The notes below the pieces were generated by a model. It was not told the origin of the DNA. It worked only from the letters and a program-made list of their open reading frames with translations, and ran no database searches. Positions 1 to 11,409 of a DNA stretch of 64,000 bases are shown here, piece after piece. The stretch lies in NCBI GenBank assembly GCA_002803225.1, contig NXFV01000430.1, positions 79,299 to 143,298 of the forward strand, read 5' to 3'. Position 1 is the stretch's first letter. Each line of letters starts with the position of its first letter. A program made the translations under genes and the position numbers. Source of the stretch: Gamarada debralockiae. Its lineage: Eukaryota > Ascomycota > Leotiomycetes > Helotiales > Hyphodiscaceae.

Positions 1-160
1 CAATAGAATACTAGGGAGTCATAGCGAGTCTCCTATTTGGCACGTGATAGGGCCCCCGCTAGGAGTATATAAGCTCATTTTTGGTTCAAGTTCTCCGCCC
101 AACTTCAACTCGCATCGGGTCACAATACGAACCTCCTCTTTTCTGCACTCTGCACTTCCA

Positions 161-1406
161 TCACATCCCATGCATATCGCCCTCGGGAATATAATCTTCC
201 AGAACTTCCTTGCACCAATCTTCAAAGACATTCCCCCAAACATTTTTCCCCTTGTATTTTGCCACCTGTGGTGGCCACGCCCTGATCGCCTCTCGAAAGG
301 CAAACAAATTATCCTTCTCGTTTTCCAGCTCTACGACAGGCGTCAGATATGTTCTGACCATAAACAACACCGCGTTGCTCCGAGGCAAACGCCTCAGGGT
401 CTGCCGTTCGTGTCTGATACGAACGTCTTGGATTTTCGGTGGGCTAGGCAGCGAATTTGGGAACGGCTCTTGTTGGAACACCGTGCCATCTACCTGCATG
501 AAATAATTGTTCCTCTGCACTGGGCTGGAGACACTCAGGCCACAGAAGAATCTTTCAATTGTTAACACCACTTCAGCAGGGTTAGGATCACAACGCACTT
601 CTCCATTGCTTTCCGCAGTTTTTGATCCCACAATGGAACCGGGCCATGGATTCGCCATAATGGCCATCCAATGCGCTCTTCAATAAACCAGCCGGTAGGC
701 GCCATGGAATAACTTGCACGCCTGCAGAGAGGCCGTCAGCTCAACATCTTCGCAGACATCATTTGCGTGCTTACAGATAGTACTCTGTTTCCCCCTCTCC
801 CTGAATCAACAAGTTGATGTCTTCCATCGTCAATTGTGCCGCGACTTCAAGGGGATGTTGCTCAAAGGGAGCCGTGATCTTGAAAGTCTTGTTCGTTATC
901 AAATTGTGTATGTAATTCGAGTCGCCTTTTGGATGCTGGAATTGTGATGGATACCGTTTTGTCAAAAATTTGACGACGCATTCCAGAGTTTCCTCACATG
1001 CTTCTTCAGAGCCTGGCAGATACTGCATCACACCGTTCCTATTGTTCGCGAGGAGATACCTTCGAAGTTCCTGTTCCTGCTCGTACAAGTTGTCCAGCAC
1101 AAGCCAGTCCTCTTCAGGCATTTTCCGAAGTCCCATCGTCATATGATACTTTCCAGCCTTCCATGGCCGATACGGATATGGTGCTGTCTTCGCGATGTCG
1201 AAAGAAGGCAGTGGCTGAATATCCGAGAAGTCTAATGTCGATTTTCTTCGATTACCACAGTGCTTCAAACGCTGCCAACTGATTGAACCAGTGTAGGAAC
1301 CAAGGCCGATGGCAAGTGATAGAAAAATGCCAAGCACTGCTATCGAAGTTGATGCCATCATTAAGATAGTGTCTTTGAAGACACTGAGGGCGTGAGGAAA
1401 CTCCAT
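161..1406 (-). CDS. Haem-dependent oxidative N-demethylase-like protein (DUF3445)
   Basis: Three exons (1406-775, 721-599, 551-161) give 381 aa; the introns are 53 and 47 nt. The ATG at 1406 opens a long exon with one hydrophobic segment near residues 10-35 (MASTSIAVLGIFLSLAIGLG), so a membrane anchor is likely. Family marks are visible in order: YHMTMGLRKM, the YLPGSEEACEETLE stretch, FEQHPLEVAAQLTMEDINLL, then across the first intron APTGWFIEERIG and PLWRIHGPVPLWDQKLR, and across the second SSPVQRNNYF. These are conserved in the DUF3445/HDOD family, which contains haem-dependent oxidative N-demethylase alpha-subunit-like proteins. The frames of the three exons differ and only join with these introns, which supports the model. 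Substrate is unknown. The fungal family assignment is strong; actual N-demethylase activity is inference. Confidence 0.85.
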
Positions 1407-2058
1407 TGTTGCTATTCAATCCAAGCAAACAACCGCGAGGAGGTGCAATTTGGATTCAATGGTAGGGTACCCATGATTGATATCAGTGTCCCAAACCCCT
1501 GGGAAGTAAAATCAATAGCCTCTTTCTGTCGTGGCAAGTTGGACAAGTCAGATTTGACGACATGGATATCGCGCTAGATGCGTTTGTATAAGCAAGTGCT
1601 CTTGTATTCATGCAAAAAGGATGTTCACCACATCTCCACCAACAACGCTTCCAGGCTTTTTGTTACCAATCCGAAAAGGCAGGTTCGGTTGGATGTGTTC
1701 TTCCGAACGGACCGCCGGTAGCGCGAACCAGTAGCGAGAGCCAGCCCGCTGGGACCGCAGAGCTGTGGATCCACATCCTCAATAACTACTATCTCCTCCA
1801 AGGATGTTGACAGAGGGTACCTGTACTCTGATTACCATCTTCTCCTTGAAATTGCTTGTCTACAATATCGTTATCAGGCATCAGTCTCTAGAGACGGCAG
1901 CAACATCGACTTGGCAATTTCAGATACATCAATGATAGGTCTCCGCCTTCAAAGTTCCAACATTGCAGTCTTCTTTCATATTTGATTCTTGAAATCTCTC
2001 GACCTTTCTTCATCCATTGTACTTCCCTGCTTCGAATAGCCCACATGCAGCATCAAAG
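1407..2058. other. Intergenic, divergent promoter region
   Basis: No coding sequence recognised. The stretch separates the start of the DUF3445 gene (minus strand) from the start of the permease relic (plus strand), so it would have held both promoters. Confidence 0.5.
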
Positions 2059-3887
2059 ATGTCGGAGTCAAACCACCCATCCAAGGAGAAGAGGCTTGAC
2101 AATGTGACTCATGTGCCTCCTACAGGTGCTGAATTCGAAACCGTGAAGGACATCGTCAGCTGTATGAGGAATTCCGAATACCATTGGATACAAGCAGGTA
2201 CGAAGATACCCCGCATTGGACTGCCAAAGCTGAGTCGATTCTAATAAGAAAACATAGGAATTCAGAAGAGAGTTCACAAGATGGTCGACTCTATCTTATG
2301 CCATCTCAATAATGGGAGTGCTTGGTTCAGTGCCAGCAACATGCTCAACACCTTTAGCTGCCGTGGACCAACCACGGCTGTCTGGACATGGTTTGCAGGC
2401 ACATTCTTCTCCGTGTCCATTGCGGAGCTGGTATCAGCTTACCCACTGCTTGGGGGATGTACTTTGTTACAAAATACATGACTCCTGAATAGCATGTCCC
2501 GCTGATTTCCTGGATCATTGGCTGGAGTAATTTCTTGGATCAGACTGCAGGCGTGACGAGTGTTGGATATTCGATTGGACAGATGCTACTTGCGGCGTGC
2601 CCCATGGGATCTAAATTCGACGAAGAAACAGGCACATTTGCATACACTCCAATTGCTGAGCATACGGTTGATGTATCGGTATGCATTTTCATGATCATAG
2701 GAGCCATCTTTTCGTTTCCGACGAAGTAGCTATACGAGTTTGTGAAGTATTTTGCACCAATCAATGGTAGGCGTTGCGCTTTTGTGATCGAAAAATTATC
2801 TTCTGATGGTACATATTGCAGTAGTGGCCTCTATCGCAAATACCGATTGCTCCCCTGACCATGACCAAGAACCTTAGACCTGCGAGCGAGGTATTCAGGA
2901 ATGTGACAGACGGCTCTAATTGGATTGCCAAAGGGTTCTAGTTCATGATTGGATTCTTAAGCGTTGCTTGGATTGCTGCTGAATATCAAATTTAGCTTCT
3001 ATGTTAGAGACGTCTCTGCAACACTGTCCTCAGGTCTCGCGAACCCAGTTGCACAGATTTTCTGCAACGCTCGCGGCAGCAAGGCAGCCTTGGCAATGCG
3101 GTTCTGGGTCGTCTTGATCCTGTTCTTCACTGGTGAGCAACCTTTCACACAATTTCTACCTTTCATTTCAATTACCTCTCGAATGAGCTGCACCGCAATG
3201 TTGGCGGATAGAAAAATGGCATGCGCATTCGCTCGAGACCACGCGCTAGCCTTCTCAAACTAAGCCAATCCTCCATACTACAACACTAACCTCGAATCCC
3301 ACAACAGGACCTTGAAATCAATGAAAAGCACTACCGAAACCCCCCTCTGGAGCGTCTGGATGGTGGTTCTCCTTTGCTGCTGTCTTTTGTCTAATCGCTC
3401 TCGGCAGCGTCGAAACGATCAACACCATCTTCGGCATCACAACCCCAGCTCTCGATTCTTCATATACTGCGGTGGTTGCGCTAAAGCTATACTATGGAGA
3501 TAGTCTGAATGTTAGGAAAAGGCACTTCAAGCTGGGGAGATGGGAAATCTTGTCAATTCTTTTGAGCTGGCTTGGGTCTCGGTCGTCACTGCAGTGCTAC
3601 TCTTTCCTACTACGAGGCCGATCACAGCGATGAATATGTGAGTCTTTCTGAGAAAGTCTGGGAGGGATAGGTGCAGATGAGTGCAGGAACTATGCTATCG
3701 TGGTAGCTGCAAGCATCGCGGGTTTTGGTGCTTGGGTGGTGGTACGCTGGTGTAAGGAAGTATATGATCTTTATTTTTGTTCTGCATGAGGAGTCAACTT
3801 TGTTGATGTTGAAGTAGGATCTACATTAGGCCAAGGGCAGTAGAGGAAACAGAAACGAGGATGCGCTTGAGTGGTGTGATCTGGTAG
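2059..3887 (+). pseudogene. Amino-acid/GABA/choline-type permease (APC family), pseudogene
   Basis: Recognisable pieces of a fungal APC permease follow in correct order but in different frames. The N-terminus starts at the ATG at 2059 (MSESNHPSKEKRLDNVTHVP); then come GPTTAVWTWFAGTFFSVSIA, SWIIGWSNFLDQTAGVTSVG, LANPVAQIFCNARGSKAALA, ALKLYYGDSLNVRK (near 3485-3520) and ITAMNM/NYAIVVAASIAGFG (near 3620-3730). Breaks include a frame change at the expected GG-MYF motif near 2450, an in-frame TAG near 2490 before HVPLISW, a TAG near 2727 after the SFPTK stretch, a stop after IAKGF near 2938, a deletion around 2985, and frame changes at about 3400 and 3600. The last in-frame stop lies at 3885-3887. 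Remains of introns are still visible, for example the GTGAGC at 3131. An intact gene would make a roughly 500-aa plasma-membrane permease; this copy cannot. Confidence 0.8.
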
Positions 3888-5240
3888 TAGCACGTCTGAG
3901 AAATCCTTTATCTTGTGTGCACTTCATATGCTATGAAGACCGAAATTATTGGTAGTTCAAGGTCCAGAAATCAGCAAGTCAGAAATTTCTTCATATGAAA
4001 CGCGTACTTTCTCTGCGTAGAGATGTGCCTCTGGGCTGTCACTTCATGTCCAGGCCAGTCTAAACTCGATTCATGGTGGAGCCCCAAAAATACATGGGAG
4101 ATGGCATTGGAGATGAAGAAAAATGCCTTCAGGCCGAAGTCAGGAAGAAACTACTAGCTCGAGAGTCGTGGACGAGACGAAAACACTCGCCGGCACATGC
4201 AAAAAGGACACACATGGAGACTTCAGGGTGAGCGCGACTAGTGAATCTGAACTCTGATGAAGGTGTGGCATTGAATAAGCTATAGCTATGAAATGCACGA
4301 CAAGAAGCTGAGGATTGAAGTATGTGTAAACTAATCCAGGTAACGAGTCAAGATGGTGAGACCATCACATGAGGCAGAAGTCTTCGGACTAGTGATGTAC
4401 GCGACCTGAAAGTAGGAGGACGTCCACATCGTGATGAGCTGCGATACGAAGAGAAGCATGCAGGCCTGGTGGTGGGTGGGCAGCGAGTCATCCAAGATCT
4501 GCGTCCAGAATTTTCCATGATGGAAAATCGGTGAATCTCTGAGGCTCGCGGAATCTCGAATCCAAGGAGGGGGGGGTTACTTATAGTCAAGCTAAATCTT
4601 GGCTTTGGCGCTAGTCTCCCCCTTCCTTCCGCGTTTGGAAGGAGCCTTCCCTGGACACTCATCATCGCCTCGGAGCTCCCCACAAGCTTTACGCTAGGGA
4701 CTTCGTTGACTGCTCCGTCCTTGATCGTGTTAGCTTGTGCCGCCACCGCTTTCAGTCACGACCTTCTGTTTTCAAAATGTTGGCAGCACTTCAACATGAA
4801 CTAGTGATGAGCAACCTCACATCGGCTTTGCAATGAAGGAAATATGAGTTGACCAGAAATCAATGCTGACTTTGAGTTCTTAAGTTCTTAAAAGTGCGGC
4901 CTTGACACATACTTTTGACGATGAAGCCAGGCTCGCGGTCTCCATGTCTCGCTCCTTTTTCCCTACATTCACCTCGGTGATGGCACACTTGCCTTCCACG
5001 TCACCGCAGTACCCGGAGAAGACCTCAATTTAATTCGGAGGAGGAGACAAATTCTCTGAATTGATAGGATATTCGGTTGTTACGTAGGCATATTTCAAAT
5101 GTTCAAAAATGTTTTGCCGAGTATGTACAGTACTGCGCAGAAAATATATACAATTGAAGTGACACCCCTATATGCAACGTTTTCTTCCCCTGATCCAAAT
5201 ATTTCCGGCTCTCCGCGGAAATATCCTCGAGCAAAAGCTA
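3888..5240. other. Intergenic
   Basis: No gene recognised. The open frame 4348-4746 on the minus strand lacks an ATG start and resembles nothing I know. A run of nine G lies near 4568. Confidence 0.4.
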
Positions 5241-6365
5241 TCAAGGCAAACATTGGGAATAATAAGGGTTGGAATACGTGCAGGTGGTCCCTGCCACACA
5301 TGTGCCAGATCCTGTCCACCCAATACCGGCGCACTGAGACCACTCCGCCAGGGTTCCTCCCGCAGCGATAGAGGATGTTGTCGCAGTAGCACTGGAGCTC
5401 TTAGTTGAGACCGAGGTTGAAAGTGTCGTTCCAGGGGCGCTGGTGGTTGTTGGGCCTGAAGAGGTGACCGAGGAGCTGACGACAACGCCTTCTGGACCAG
5501 CAACTGAAGTGGTCAAAGATCCGCTCTCGACGTAGACACCGCTGAAATAGAAGTCTTCCGTGGTATCGGCCACTCCTGTGACTGGAAGTTCGAGAACACC
5601 CAAGTGCCAATCTTCGCCGTTTGATGAGGCGGAGACGCTGACGGCAGGAACAGTGAGTGTCAGTGGGTTGGAGCCAGTGGAGTGCCAGAAGGCTACGGAT
5701 CCCCCACTGAAGTCCTATTTCGCTAATCAGCACGCTGAAATCTTCAGAAAGTTGGAGGAATACATACGATCTCATATGCAACATTGTGCCAAACTCCAGC
5801 AACCCAAGTGACATTCCATTGAGTTTGTGAATTGACATCCCACCGAAGCAATGGGTCTGAAGCGCCAGTCTCCCCATCAATCCAGCCCGACTTCAGCTCC
5901 GTGAAATGGGACTCGAAAAAGCAGATCTGATGCTCTCGATATATGCTGGGAGGGTTGACGGTAGACATCATGATGCTGAAATGATACCACTCCTTCCCGG
6001 CGTTGATGGCTGCCGTCGTTTGTGGGATCAACTCGGTTCTTCGCATCGTTTGGCCATTCCAGTATGAAGTGCTGTCGAGCGTGATCTTGGCTCCTTGAGT
6101 ACTGCCTGAGTCTGCTGGGTTCTTGTATGAAGGAGAGAGGTTGACGTAGGAGGTGACGTTTTCGGATCCGTGCTACTGGAATCAGTCGGTGGAAACTTGA
6201 AGTAGATTTAGGACGTACGATGTAGTATTGGTAAGAGCCAACTTCATCGCTCCATGACCAGAGGAGAAGATCAGTACTCGAGGTCATGTCATTGAAACGA
6301 CCGTCCCACAAAATCGTGCTGGTAGCAGACCCAGCGAGGGCCGCAATAGCAAGTGAGAGAAGCAT
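5241..6365 (-). CDS. Secreted GH131 beta-glucanase with C-terminal CBM1
   Basis: Three exons (6365-6219, 6172-5768, 5714-5241), 341 aa; introns of 46 and 53 nt, both phase 0. Residues 1-17 form a signal peptide ([16 protein letters not shown]), directly followed by ILWDGRFND, the N-terminal hallmark of GH131. Further GH131-like stretches are [46 protein letters not shown] and [14 protein letters not shown]. Residues of roughly 245-300 form a Ser/Thr-rich linker. The last 36 residues are a fungal cellulose-binding CBM1 with the pattern [11 protein letters not shown] and [19 protein letters not shown]131 enzymes cleave beta-1,3/1,4-glucans in cell walls, and CBM1 anchors the enzyme on cellulose, so a role in plant biomass breakdown is likely. 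No broken residues seen. Confidence 0.92.
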
Positions 6366-8215
6366 GGCTGGAAATATATACAAGAACACTAGATTCAACT
6401 TCTCACCAAAAGAACGATCGGGAAACAAACGAAAACAAAGAGCACTGGGGAAGAGGATTTTATACTTCCCTCTCAATATCGAAATTGCAAGCAATGCAAC
6501 CCCGAATGTCAACCCCAGGTCATCTGAACTACCAATCTGGAGTAACTTTGATGATTTCCAAAGTCATCGTCCAAGGCACTGCGGACCGTATAGTGAGTCT
6601 CATATAAATATCTTATCTGATTCGACCATTATATTTCTTGCAACTTTATCCGCAGTCGCCCACAACGCTGCGGAGCGCGGAATCCGAGACGAACGAGTGG
6701 TTCTACATGGAACGGAAAGCTTAAAGCAAATGCCAGCCACAAATCGCCTCTTTACTCATACCTACAGTAAGATCTTACCTTTGTTAATCAGCCTGGCTTC
6801 TCTTTGGAGATGTTATGAGGACAGGTGACATCCCATCCCCCTTGACCGGGAGTCTTGGCACATTGCTTGCACACTTGTAGTCGATAACAACAAGCAATAT
6901 ATTGTCAGGTCATCCTTCGAGAAGTAGAGGGGCGGCCCGCTCTACCGGCAGATATTGAAGAGCCATAGAATTGAGGCTATTGAATTTGTGGGGAAGTAAT
7001 GTCCGGCAAATATGTGCATTTCGTTTCAAATAGATCGACGTTCCTTCATTTCGAGCTAGGCGATGGAGAACCTCGGCTCTTCTCAACCACTGTGGCGCAA
7101 CTCAAGCCCTTGAATGAGGGGTAAAAGGGGTCACGTGCAATGAGGGGTGTTTGATTTCGAAGATTTGAAGTTCTGAAGGTATTGAAGCTTTCGAATGCCA
7201 TAGATGGTAGAAGGGAAGGGGCTGTTGTGGCCGTGATACTGAGGTGCATATGACGCTAATCCAAAATAGGCTTGAAATCTTCAATTCTTCATCTCTACCT
7301 CCGCGAGGTGTAGAGCTTATACATATAATCCTACCTCAGCTCCTCTGAACTCCTTATCGTACGAGTACTCTTCCGGCTGTATGCCATACGGCCATAAGCG
7401 ACACGGTACGGCCGCTCTATATACGTCCGTAGATATCACCGTACCTTCATAGACCTGCCAACAAGGCCGTCCAGCCCAGAGACTTCAAATGGCAGGAATA
7501 ATCTCGGTGAATCGGAGTGAGGAGAAGCAGGGTAGTACACCGGTGCAGCCGCAGTCGAATCGCTGCAGCCTCCCGTGATGAATATATGCAAGGAGAAAGC
7601 AAAGAAACTCATATAGTTCAAATGAAGAGAACAAAGAAACTGGGTCGACGAATGTGAGATAAAGGCAATAAGACTTCATTACCAAGCTGGAAACGCTCGA
7701 AGAACTTCAAGTTGGTGGTCACAGTAGTCATTCACGTCCAGCAGAAGAAACGTTCAGGTAAAATCATCGATTTATCTAATTAGTCGCCCCTGTGAGGAGT
7801 CGTAGTGCCAAAGAAACGCCAGTGTATAATCCCAATACCATAGCCAAATTTTGAGACTTTTTGATGTATCTTCCCAAAGCCCAAAAGTTCGTAAAAGCAA
7901 GTGAAGTCCTCCAGGGATGTGTATCCATTGACGTCCACGCTGCCCCGCAGTTCCATGCCATGTCATGCCATCATCCATCATCATATGAGTTCCTCCAATG
8001 TATGTCATTGTCTAATCCACCATTTTCACAAAAAAAAAAGTGCCAAAGTATTAACTACAAAAGACTGATCCGGTTGATCCAGCCTTGACGAAGTGAAGAA
8101 GGTTATGTGGGGTATTCGTGAAAGAGAAATCTAAGACCATGCAAAACCCATCGCTCAATGTACAATTGAAGCCAATGCCAATCTAACGTCTGTCGCTGCA
8201 CACTTCTCGAGAATT
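6366..8215. other. Intergenic, 1.85 kb
   Basis: Promoter of the GH131 gene at its left end and the 3' flank of the next gene at its right end. Small open frames here carry no recognisable domain. The segment 7370-7440 has several TACGG/CCGTA words in both orientations. Confidence 0.4.
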
Positions 8216-11200
8216 TTAATCCTCTGCTATACGAGGGACAGGACGAAGCGGGTTTCGGTGAGAGGGAGGCGCATACGTCGGAGGGGTTTGATGGTAGGCG
8301 GGTCCGGGAGATGAGTATGATGGATGCATCATGGGGGTGCTCTGATGGCGGCAGTGACCGGGGGTGTACTGGCGCATGTCAGAAACGGGAGGCCGAGAGG
8401 CAGATTGTGGGTATCCGTAGTCATGGTGAACAGGGCGACCCATGCCATGATAAGAACATCCAACATCACCGTTAGGTGGAAGGTAACCAGAGGGAGATCG
8501 GGCATATGTAGGAGGACCGTGAACGAATGGACCAACTTCGGATTGAGAGCGACCATGCATGGGGCGACGGAAGTCACCACCATTCTCGAGCTGAGTAGCC
8601 AGTGGGTATCCAGTGTTTCGCAGAGGTGTTGGCGCGGGCAAAGGTGCTTGGAAGGTAGACGGTGAAGGGGGGTAGTAACCAATTCTGGTTTGCGGCTCGC
8701 GATACTCGTGGCGCTCTTCCATATGAGTGTACATTGGACGGTGTGCCAAATGCTGCATGCGTCTACCACCCTCTATTGGTCGTTGAGCAACTCGGGGTCT
8801 TGCAAAATGAGGGAAGTCTCGCTCAGCAAACTCATCATCTCCACCAGTATTTGGTCGGCGTCTCTTCTGCGATGGCGGATCACGCATTGAAGGCTCATCA
8901 TCCCAAAGAGGAGGTTGGCTCGAAGCGACAACTCCCAATGATTGTGAGCGTCGGTGGGTAGGAGCAGCTGAACTTCTCTTGGTATAGCCCTTGGGGGACT
9001 TTGGCTCATTGGTATCAACAATGATGTTGGGAAGAATCTCGAGATCAGGGAAGGTATTTGTGTTATTGTCGCTCAGGATCTCGCGATGCAAATCGTTAAA
9101 GATCTCGAGGACCTGCTGGGTTGAGTAGCGTTGCTTGTTGCATTTATCTTGGAGCCATTTGGGAACGGCAGTAGCAGGTTCGCGGCCAAGATCCTCGTCA
9201 TCTTCGTCGTCATCTTCCGCATTGGCAACGGATCTCTTTCTCTTGTTGGATTCCTTTCTCTCTAAGTCGTCAATTCGCTTCTGCTCGCGCTTTCGGACAG
9301 CCAAGCTCCAATCCTGTACAACTCCGGACCGATCATTAAGAGCATTCTCCTCCGACCAATGGTGAATACGGCGAATTTGATTCTGTACAAGGTCGCACTG
9401 CAGCTTTGCATATTCCTTGGGGTTGCGATAACGCGAACGCTGATAATGCTTGCGGCAATAATGAACCCAAACGTGCTGAGGGATGAGTCGAGTACACATC
9501 TTGTTGCGGCCAAAGATATGCGAGATAGCCTTTCTCATTTGGGAGCCAGTGTCGCAGTTCGGAATGTACATGCATACAATGGTTTGGGTAGCGGTCAGTG
9601 GTGCGAGGGTAGGAGGAGTGTTCGGGGTAGCATAGGTTGGAGGGCTGGTTGGAGAGGCATGATCGGGGTGTTGAGATGAAGGCGGGGTAGGCTCAGCCAT
9701 CGGACCAAGTTGGGTTGGGTTATTCACGTTCATGGTCGAAACCGACGTGTTGACGTCCATGATCGAAGCCATGTCGCCATTCACCTTTGCGGTTGCCGCG
9801 GACATGTCGTCCATTGCAACGCGGTAAGTACCGGATGGTTTCTCCATCGTGAAGTAGTTTCTCTCAGATGGGATGAAGTTATTGTCGTATGATGGGTTGA
9901 AGAAAGTATTTGGAGTTGTGCTTGTAGATATTGGTCTGAAATTGGGTGCAGACAATGTTCGTTTGTGGCTTTTGTTTTGTACATAAGACGGTTGGTGGTA
10001 GTGGTCCAGAGGTGCGCTTAAGTAGTTTATTCTACAGCCTCGTCAGCCGAAGTTCGTGAATGGGTCGAGTAAACTTCGCGAGTGAGTGTATTGAGTGAAT
10101 TACATTCACTTGAAGGCGGTGACCCAATGGCAAAACAGTGAATTTCTTCTGAATTGACAAGTATGAAGACCAAAAAGTAAGATAATTTTGCCACGAGGGT
10201 TGTGGTCATTATGGCAGCTTAATCACAGAAAGCGTTGAGCTCTTGAAAGGGGGATATGATAATCGAGGACTTTCAGCCCAGATTGACTTCCAATCTTTAA
10301 TTGCATTGAGCTTTTGGAACACCGGATACTTGAACAAGATTATGTACTCCGTCTTACTCTCAGCTATTCAATAACAGGACTTTCAAGCTTTCGTTGCAGA
10401 TCCTTCATCGAATAGCCTGGCCGAAAGGTTTGGTATTGCCTGGACCTCGCACTTTGAAAATTGCTGACAGCTGTGCCAGCTTATGCTTTTGGCAGGACCA
10501 GACAGTCAAACCCAGGTTGAAGAGATGGAAGTGAAGCAGGAGAAACTGGACCGAAGCAACAAGACAAAGAAACGAAGCCAAACGTCCGAGCGAAGCAAGA
10601 CGTCAAATTGCAGCAAACAATGGGGATAAAGCAGATTATGGGAACAGATCAAAGCAGGACAATGAAGTATGAAAGAGAACTCACTGCTGCTGATATCCAC
10701 TCAAGTCTTCAGTGTTGACTCGCAAACTCGGAATCGATGTTCGTTTGATCAAGATCGCGTCACTGGGAGAACCAGGTCGATTAGTAGAGGTATTTTTCGT
10801 CGTGCTTTCTGCAGCCAAGTTGGTCGCAACGGTCTCCATCATATCGTTGTTCCTGCTACTCGACTCTGGGTTTTGTTCGGATAAATGGCTCTCTGCAATG
10901 AGAGCAAGTTGCTCCAGAGTGGAACCGGTCGGAGAAACACTCGTGCCCAGCCGTGACTCGTTTGCTTGACATGACTCTATGGGTAGAGGTTGACTGCCTG
11001 ACTCCAAGGCTTGGGATATACTTCTTAACTCCGGGGAAAGAATGTCGGAACCAAAGCTCTTATGGTGTGCAGGAGAATTGCTATTAAGCGTCGAGGTGGA
11101 AGAGTATCGTGAGTGGGTTGTTGATTGTAGCGAAGACGTGAATGAGGAGAGTGAGCTCCGGCTGTCAGAGAATCTATGCTTTGGGGACGAAGGGGGTGTG

Positions 11201-11409
11201 CTGATGCATGCATCATCTTGGCGATGCTCGGGTTGAGTTTGTTGGTGAGGTGTTCTGGCACTATTCGTTGCTGTGTTGATGGGTAGTGAATAGCCACCAG
11301 CATCCCAAGGTGTCCGGTTCCTTGATGGCGCCCTTGAACTCCCACTATCCGCCCGCTTTCGCTGCTCAGCAGCAACGGGATTCGAGTTCAGTAGCGAAGT
11401 GACATCCAT
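8216..11409 (-). CDS. Conserved fungal regulatory-type protein (ORP1-like), 846 aa, two exons
   Basis: Exon 1 is 11409-10685 and exon 2 is 10031-8216, joined by a 653-nt intron from a GTGAGT donor to a GTAG acceptor with matching phase. Exon 1 starts MDVTSLLNSNP and is rich in Ser, Pro and Thr, with RTPWDAGGYSLPIN and an SRSSLSSFTSS tract, ending in SPSDAILIKRTSIPSLRVNT. Exon 2 continues with HKRTLSAPNF and then the conserved core CMYIPNCDTGSQMRKAISHI, FGRNKMCTRLIP, HVWVHYCRKHYQRSRYRN (residues of about 415-470), followed by a basic/acidic stretch (KESNKRKRSVANAEDDDEDD) and a Pro/Tyr-rich tail. From memory, both halves occur in one protein in other ascomycetes, sometimes labelled ORP1-like; the biochemical role is not known. 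The reading frame runs upstream of residue TTG at 9955 without a stop to the acceptor, which argues against exon 2 being a separate gene. Confidence 0.75.

Noticed and set aside
5095..5343. Open frame overlapping the CBM1 exon and its 3' side
   Set aside because: Reads out of frame with the clear GH131-CBM1 gene.
8066..8084. Match to the start of small-subunit rRNA (CCGGTTGATCC)
   Set aside because: Only this short word matches; the following bases do not continue as 18S rRNA.
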